The notes beneath the pieces were generated by a model. The model worked only from the letters and a program-made list of their open reading frames with translations. It did not search any database and was not told the origin of the DNA. This document shows, piece by piece, positions 59,324 through 64,000 of a stretch of DNA of 64,000 nt; position 1 is the first letter of the stretch, and each line of letters starts with the position of its first letter. The stretch is from positions 1-64,000 of the forward strand of contig ACOK01000117.1 in the NCBI GenBank assembly GCA_000174895.1. The letters are read 5' to 3'. This DNA comes from Ruminococcus flavefaciens FD-1. Lineage in GTDB: Bacteria > Bacillota > Clostridia > Oscillospirales > Ruminococcaceae. The translations under genes and the position numbers were made by a program.

Positions 59324-59944
59324 ATGCCCGCATATTTCAGTATTTATGTTGAATTCAGCAGATACGAGCTGGATTATGATACAGTCAAAAAGCTTTTCAG
59401 CTACCTTGATTTCGCAGGACTTAAATTCAAGGGCGGATACTATGAAAGCAAGGATAACAGCGTTGATGAGATAAACGACTGGAATCAGAAAAAACTGGAG
59501 GATAATTACGTTCTCGGCTATACTGAGGATGCTTCAAACGATTACAAGCAGTTCTGCTTTGAGTACGGCGGATTCTCCGAAGTAAGGGGATTCTTCATGA
59601 ACGGCAATCCTACGGAAAAGGAATTCGAGCTGAGCATTATCATCCCCGAGGATGAAGTTGTCAATGAAGACGGCAGCTACAAGGCAGATGCTGTGCAGAA
59701 GCTGAAAGACTTCGCACGTATCCTCTGGGTAATGCCTGAGGTAAGAACTATACAGACAGGACTTGAACTGGGCGAGGGAAGCGTTCCCGAAAGCGAAATA
59801 ATGGCAGGTTCAGCACCTTCTGCTTATCCCTTTGCAATAGTCTCACAGAAGATGTTCGGTCAGATGAAACAGGATGACTACGACTTCGAGGAGATAAATG
59901 CAGGCGGAGTTATAGTGATACCGAAAAAACGCAATATTGTCTGA
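59324..59944 (+). CDS. Conserved protein of unknown function between mutS and mutL
   Basis: A 206-residue soluble protein that I do not recognise. It has no signal peptide or membrane helix. Pattern: alternating beta-strand and helix, with many acidic residues (pI probably low); segments EFSRYELDYDTVKKLFSYL, FCFEYGGFSEVRGFFMNG and ILWVMPEVRTIQTG. AGAGAGGGGGG precedes the ATG. It is preceded by an AT-rich foldback repeat and followed 37 bp later by mutL; a link with mismatch repair would be guesswork. Confidence 0.8.
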   Translation: MPAYFSIYVEFSRYELDYDTVKKLFSYLDFAGLKFKGGYYESKDNSVDEINDWNQKKLEDNYVLGYTEDASNDYKQFCFEYGGFSEVRGFFMNGNPTEKEFELSIIIPEDEVVNEDGSYKADAVQKLKDFARILWVMPEVRTIQTGLELGEGSVPESEIMAGSAPSAYPFAIVSQKMFGQMKQDDYDFEEINAGGVIVIPKKRNIV

Positions 59945-59981
59945 ACGTAAGCGACCCGATCAATAAGAAAGGAGCATGGCG

Positions 59982-62015
59982 ATGCCGCCTATCAATATAC
60001 TCAGCAAAGAAATATCAGAGCTTATTGCCGCAGGTGAGGTCATAGAAAGGCCTTCCTCTGTAATTAAGGAACTGGTGGAAAACTCCATAGACTCAGGCGC
60101 AAGGCATATCACCGTCGAGATAAAAAACGGCGGTACGACCTATATGCGTGTCACCGATGACGGCTGCGGAATGTCATTCGGTGACGTACCAAAGGCATTT
60201 CTCCGCCATGCTACCAGCAAGATAACCGCCAAGGAGGACCTTGACAACATCCTCACTCTCGGTTTCCGTGGCGAGGCACTTGCCTCCGTTGCGGCTGTGG
60301 CGAGAGTGGAGGTCCTCACCAAGCAGAGAGAGGACGCACTCGGTACTCTTTATGCCATTGAGGGAAGCGAAGAAAAGGCTCATGAGGAAAGCGGATGCCC
60401 CGACGGTACGACTATCATAATCCGTGACCTTTTCTACAATGTGCCTGCACGTCAGAAGTTCATGAAAAAGGACGTAACAGAGGCAAATGCGGTCAGCAAC
60501 ATCCTCCAGAAGATAACCATGTCACACCCCGATGTGGCTTTCAAGCTTATCCGTGACAACCGTGTGGAGTTCAACTCCAGCGGTGACGGCGAGCTTTTTT
60601 CTGCGGTATATGCGGTCTACGGCCGTGACTTTGCCCGTGACCTTATGGAAGTGGACTACGAATACGAAGGCATCCACGTAGGCGGATACGTCATCAAGCC
60701 ACTTTATTCCAAGAACAACCGTGCCTTCCAGAATTTCTTCGTAAACGGACGCTATGTCCGTTCAAAGCTTTGTTCATCTGCGTTGGAGAATGCCTACACC
60801 AACATGATGATGACAGGAAAATTCCCTGCCTGCGTGCTGATGATAGACCTTCCCCCTGTGGCTATGGATGTAAACATCCACCCGACAAAAGCGGAGGTTC
60901 GCTTTACCAACGAGAGAAACGTGTCGGATGCGGTATATTTCGCTGTGAAGAACGCCATGATGAAGGACGGCCTTATCTACGAATTCGAGCTGAAACCCCG
61001 TACTGACTGGACGAAAAAGGAGCCTGAGCCTGTTGAGATGAAACAGCAGGAGTTCATGTTCACTCCCGTTTCGCAGATAGCCGAGACAGAGCGCCGCATG
61101 GCTGAGGAAAAGCCTGCGGTACAGCCTGTGCAGGAGAAAGAGGAGGATATCCCTCTTGAAACTGCGGATATAGAGGTTTGCCCCGAATACAGCAAGCCCG
61201 AGCCCGTGGCAGCACCTGTGCAGACGGAGCAGGCAAGACCTGTAGTTCAGTCGGCACCTGCCGAGCCTGTGAGACCTGTGGTGCAGAGCGCTCCTGAGCC
61301 TGTGAAAGAGCCTGAGCCGCCTGTTGAAAAGCCGGAACCTGCGCCTATTGAAGGATTCAGCTACATCAACACAAGCTCATTTGCCGGTGCTCCCGTGAAG
61401 CAGGAGACCGCTCCCGAGCCTGAGCAGTCGGTGTGGACGGAAAAGCCGAAGATACGTGTTATCGGTGAGGCTTTCGGCTTGTACGTCATCGCTGAAGTGG
61501 GAGATAACACAGTTATAATGATAGACAAACACGCCGCCCATGAGCGCATCATATTCGAGAGGCTGAAAAGCCGCAACTGCCGTCAGTACAGCCAGAAACT
61601 GCTGACGGGGATAAAAGTCCTCATGACAGGCGACGAGGTAAGCGCTCTCCAGGAGAATACCGAACTCCTTGCTGACCTTGGATTCGAGTTTGACTTTTCC
61701 GAGAGCCCCTGCGTTATCGCTACGGCTGTGCCTACTTTTGTAATGGAGCTGGATGTGGAGGATATAATCTCGGAGATAGCGTCAAATCTGCGTATGTATG
61801 CCCATAACCCTCAGTCTCATATGCTGGACGATATGCTCCATACAGTTGCCTGCAAGTCTGCGATAAAAGCCAATGACAAGAACGATATGGCTGAATTGCA
61901 GTCCCTTGCCGAGCAGGTATACTACGATGAGAGGATAAGACACTGTCCTCACGGCAGACCTGTGATGTTTACCATGACCAAGAATAATATTGCACATCAG
62001 TTCAAGCGCACATGA
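59982..62015 (+). CDS. mutL: DNA mismatch repair protein MutL
   Basis: A 677-residue GHKL ATPase and nicking endonuclease of mismatch repair. N-terminal motifs IAAGEVIERPSSVIKELVENSID, DDGCGM and LGFRGEAL; a Pro/Glu/Val-rich linker of about 130 residues (PVVQSAPEPVKEPEPP); C-terminal dimer domain with the metal motif reading DKHAAHERIIFE (usual DQHA...E...E), ACKSAIKAND and CPHGRP. So it is probably a nicking MutL. The ATG at 59982 is seven bases from AAAGGAG; one two codons earlier is too close. Confidence 0.95.
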   Translation: MPPINILSKEISELIAAGEVIERPSSVIKELVENSIDSGARHITVEIKNGGTTYMRVTDDGCGMSFGDVPKAFLRHATSKITAKEDLDNILTLGFRGEALASVAAVARVEVLTKQREDALGTLYAIEGSEEKAHEESGCPDGTTIIIRDLFYNVPARQKFMKKDVTEANAVSNILQKITMSHPDVAFKLIRDNRVEFNSSGDGELFSAVYAVYGRDFARDLMEVDYEYEGIHVGGYVIKPLYSKNNRAFQNFFVNGRYVRSKLCSSALENAYTNMMMTGKFPACVLMIDLPPVAMDVNIHPTKAEVRFTNERNVSDAVYFAVKNAMMKDGLIYEFELKPRTDWTKKEPEPVEMKQQEFMFTPVSQIAETERRMAEEKPAVQPVQEKEEDIPLETADIEVCPEYSKPEPVAAPVQTEQARPVVQSAPAEPVRPVVQSAPEPVKEPEPPVEKPEPAPIEGFSYINTSSFAGAPVKQETAPEPEQSVWTEKPKIRVIGEAFGLYVIAEVGDNTVIMIDKHAAHERIIFERLKSRNCRQYSQKLLTGIKVLMTGDEVSALQENTELLADLGFEFDFSESPCVIATAVPTFVMELDVEDIISEIASNLRMYAHNPQSHMLDDMLHTVACKSAIKANDKNDMAELQSLAEQVYYDERIRHCPHGRPVMFTMTKNNIAHQFKRT

Positions 62016-62017
62016 TG

Positions 62018-62172
62018 ATAAATGCGTAATGCATAATTCGTAATGCGTAATTATGGTGTTCGCTTCGCTCACAGATTGAAATATTGTTAGCAAAGCCGTC
62101 AGGTGGGCTTTGTGCGGTGTTGCCTATACATTATGAATTAACAATTACGCATTACGAATTACGCATTATATT
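62018..62172. repeat. AT-rich foldback element, copy 3
   Basis: Left arm AATGCGTAATGCATAATTC plus GTAATGCGTAATT; right arm AATTACGCATTACGAATTAC plus GCATTA, complementary over more than 25 bp, about 80 bp apart. It lies after mutL and ends at the next gene's ribosome site. Confidence 0.8.
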
Positions 62173-62190
62173 GAAAGGAGAATGTCCCCG

Positions 62191-62487
62191 ATGCATTTCC
62201 ATATCAGCGAAAAAGTGTGGTATACACTGGCTTGTTTTGCAGTGGCATTTGTCGGAGTAATGACACTGTTTATCAAACGTCCTGATATAGTAAAAAGTAA
62301 AAATAAGTTGGTACGTGGAGCTATGGTGTTCGCCCTTGCCTTCATCCCGGGAGTGCTTGCGGCATCCATCTGCGCCAAAACAATAGTAACGGTTTACGAT
62401 AATCTTATCTCTGAGCCGACTCAGATAGTTGAAGAAGCTGAGGAGGAAGAGGAGGAAGAGGAGGAGACAGAAAGAAAAGAGCAGTAG
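62191..62487 (+). CDS. Small membrane protein with acidic tail
   Basis: A 98-residue protein with two membrane helices (VWYTLACFAVAFVGVMTLF and AMVFALAFIPGVLAASI) and a cytosolic or outer tail of almost only Glu (EEAEEEEEEEE). No family recognised. The ATG at 62191 is ten bases from AAAGGAG; one three codons earlier is almost touching it. It stands 14 bp before the next membrane gene, probably in one transcript. Confidence 0.7.
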   Translation: MHFHISEKVWYTLACFAVAFVGVMTLFIKRPDIVKSKNKLVRGAMVFALAFIPGVLAASICAKTIVTVYDNLISEPTQIVEEAEEEEEEEEETERKEQ

Positions 62488-62501
62488 CTCGGGAGGTAAT
62501 C

Positions 62502-63191
62502 ATGAAGCGCTTATCCAAAGTTCTTTCAGTAGTATTTATAGCAGTATATCTTGTTCTTGCTGGATGCATCGGCTTATGGACAATAAGCAGTATCACGAAT
62601 GGCGCACGGAGCAGCTCAGGGAGCGACCAGCTTGTTTATCTGCATCTCGAAAATGTGCCTGAAGGCACAGTATTTGCGGATGTTCTTGCGAAAGGTCATT
62701 GGGAGAGAGAAAGTCCGACATATATGACTTATGAACACATTCTGGGGATCAGTGGTCACGACTGCGAGATCGCACAGTACGACAAGGACGGTTACAAAAG
62801 CCTGATGTTCCATACTGAATTCTTTTATACCGGAGACAGGATCGACCCTGCACAGCCCGATAATAAGATATGTTTTGAAGACTGGGCAGGCAGATTCGAG
62901 CATCTTCCGTATATAAAAGTAGCTTACTGTGACAAGGACGGAAATATCCTCGGTATCACAGAAGAAAAGCATATAATGCCTGTATTTCTGAGGAGAGTTT
63001 CATATGATCTTTACGCAGACGGGGATGAACTCAGCTATAAAGCCGCAACAGTAAGTCCTTTCAGAGACAGCAGAATGTGGCTGCTTTTTATAGCAATGAC
63101 CATTTTCGGCGTGGTTTATTTGATACGTAACAAGCGCAGAAAGAAAAAGCTCTTACAGTCGGGAGAAACTGATAATGAACGGAAAGAATAA
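62502..63191 (+). CDS. Bitopic membrane protein of unknown function
   Basis: A 229-residue protein with an N-terminal helix (VLSVVFIAVYLVLAGCIGLW), an extracytoplasmic domain of about 150 residues (YMTYEHILGISGHDCEI, DNKICFEDWAGRFEHLPY) and a C-terminal helix (MWLLFIAMTIFGVVYLI) with a basic tail RNKRRKKK. GGGAGG precedes the ATG. Its end overlaps the miaA start by 17 bp, so the two are cotranscribed. I know no family for it. Confidence 0.75.
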   Translation: MKRLSKVLSVVFIAVYLVLAGCIGLWTISSITNGARSSSGSDQLVYLHLENVPEGTVFADVLAKGHWERESPTYMTYEHILGISGHDCEIAQYDKDGYKSLMFHTEFFYTGDRIDPAQPDNKICFEDWAGRFEHLPYIKVAYCDKDGNILGITEEKHIMPVFLRRVSYDLYADGDELSYKAATVSPFRDSRMWLLFIAMTIFGVVYLIRNKRRKKKLLQSGETDNERKE

Positions 63192-64000
63192 CAAGCCCTT
63201 TGTCCTTGCAGTAGTGGGGCCTACCGCTTCGGGCAAGACATGGCTGGGCGTGGAACTTGCGAAAAAGTACGGCGGAGAGGTAGTCTCTGCCGATTCCATG
63301 CAGATATACAAGGGCATGGACATAGCCTCTGCAAAGCCGACGGAAGAAGAAAAGCAGGGAATTCCCCATCATCTCATGGACTTCCTTGAACGTGATGTCA
63401 GCTTTTCGGCGGCGGACTATGTGGCTCTTGCCCATGAGAAAATTGCGGATATACTGTCCCGTGGAAAAGTTCCCATAGTTGTGGGCGGCACGGGACTTTA
63501 CATTGACTCGCTTCTGGAGAATGTAAAATTTTCCGAGGGCGGCAGTGACGAGGCTTACCGTGAGGAATTGTACGCTTTTGCCCGTGCAAACGGCAATGAG
63601 GCACTCCACGCAAGGCTTGCGGAGCTTGACCCCGAAGCCGCTGAGGGCATACATCCCAACAATCTGGTGAGAGTGGTGCGTGCCATCGAGGTCTGTCACG
63701 TAACGGGAAGGCGGTTCAGCGAACTGAAAGCCGAGAGCAAACTGGTGGAAAGTCCTTATGATTCCCTGATATTCGGCCTCAACTTCGAGGACAGACAAAA
63801 ACTCTACGACCGCATAAACCTGCGTGTGGACGAAATGGTCAAGGCAGGTCTGGTAGAAGAAGCCCGTGACCTGTGGCAGCAGAGCGGAATGAAGACTGCG
63901 GCCAATGCCATAGGCTACAAGGAACTCATCCCATACTTCGAGGGAACGATGTCACTGGAGGACTGTATCGGCATAATCAAACAGGAAACACGAAGATATG
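63175..64000 (+). CDS. miaA: tRNA dimethylallyltransferase (3' end beyond window)
   Basis: The first 275 codons of a gene cut by the window edge. The enzyme adds a dimethylallyl group to A37 of tRNA, the step before MiaB. P-loop GPTASGKT, DSMQIYKGMDIASAKPT, PHHLMDF and VVGGTGLYID are present, and NAIGYKEL near the end. GGGAG precedes the ATG, inside the upstream gene. The frame is open to the last base. Confidence 0.95.
   Translation, partial: MNGKNNKPFVLAVVGPTASGKTWLGVELAKKYGGEVVSADSMQIYKGMDIASAKPTEEEKQGIPHHLMDFLERDVSFSAADYVALAHEKIADILSRGKVPIVVGGTGLYIDSLLENVKFSEGGSDEAYREELYAFARANGNEALHARLAELDPEAAEGIHPNNLVRVVRAIEVCHVTGRRFSELKAESKLVESPYDSLIFGLNFEDRQKLYDRINLRVDEMVKAGLVEEARDLWQQSGMKTAANAIGYKELIPYFEGTMSLEDCIGIIKQETRRY

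Noticed and set aside
63088..63798. 236-codon minus-strand ORF over miaA
   Set aside because: Opposite to well-conserved MiaA motifs; no supporting start signal.

Overview
The window looks like chromosome of a cellulolytic Ruminococcus, most probably R. flavefaciens or a close relative. The evidence is a set of secreted polysaccharide-degrading proteins with type I dockerins of the 'QSISNP' kind (GH48 cellulase, a GH11-CBM22-GH10-dockerin-GH11-CE4 xylanase/esterase, a CotH-like protein and an Ig-like protein). It also carries very long Gln/Asn-rich linkers in the xylanase and a Clostridia-type housekeeping core. No rRNA, tRNA, CRISPR array, phage or complete insertion sequence was seen.

Layout. 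1-9 kb (leftward): a Ser/Thr-rich lipoprotein, the 1,513-residue xylanase, a dockerin-bearing CotH kinase-fold protein and a nitroreductase. 9.6-12.5 kb (rightward): a pseudouridine synthase, an iron-sulfur flavoprotein and a MATE exporter with a terminator-like hairpin in its leader. 12.5-21.1 kb (leftward): an ASCH-DUF1810 fusion, then a tightly packed operon encoding SWIM zinc finger, HEAT-like repeat, MoxR AAA ATPase, DUF5682 and VWA proteins. I regard that operon as the best candidate here for an uncharacterised system; two of its genes are split by apparent frameshifts. 21.5-25.5 kb: dockerin/Ig-like protein, pncB, a DUF188 protein. 25.5-31.8 kb: a GntR-ABC-permease-permease-serine hydrolase operon facing a TetR-hydrolase pair. 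32.1-36.8 kb: a GldA/GldF/GldG/DUF4340-like ABC cluster. 37.2-40.0 kb: the GH48 cellulase behind a consensus promoter and a long, foldable 5' leader. 40.1-64 kb (rightward): the conserved Firmicutes core yicC-remA-gmk-rpoZ-priA-def-fmt-yugP-rsmB-rlmN-prpC-prkC-rsgA-thiN-spoVM, then miaB-ymcA-like-mutS-x-mutL-x-x-miaA, cut by the right edge.

How it works together. The dockerin proteins would be secreted and docked on a scaffoldin, the GH48 attacking cellulose and the multidomain enzyme removing and deacetylating xylan. The right half is translation, repair and signalling housekeeping. It includes a 26-codon spoVM missed by length filters, in the same place as in Bacillus although this genus is usually regarded as non-sporing.

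Repeats fall in three families, all intergenic: two 280-bp foldback elements whose arms differ by compensatory changes, three AT-rich foldbacks built of AATTACGA-like octamers just upstream of genes, and GC-rich 'GTAGGGG' palindromes. Starts were assigned by Shine-Dalgarno position; several genes use TTG or GTG.
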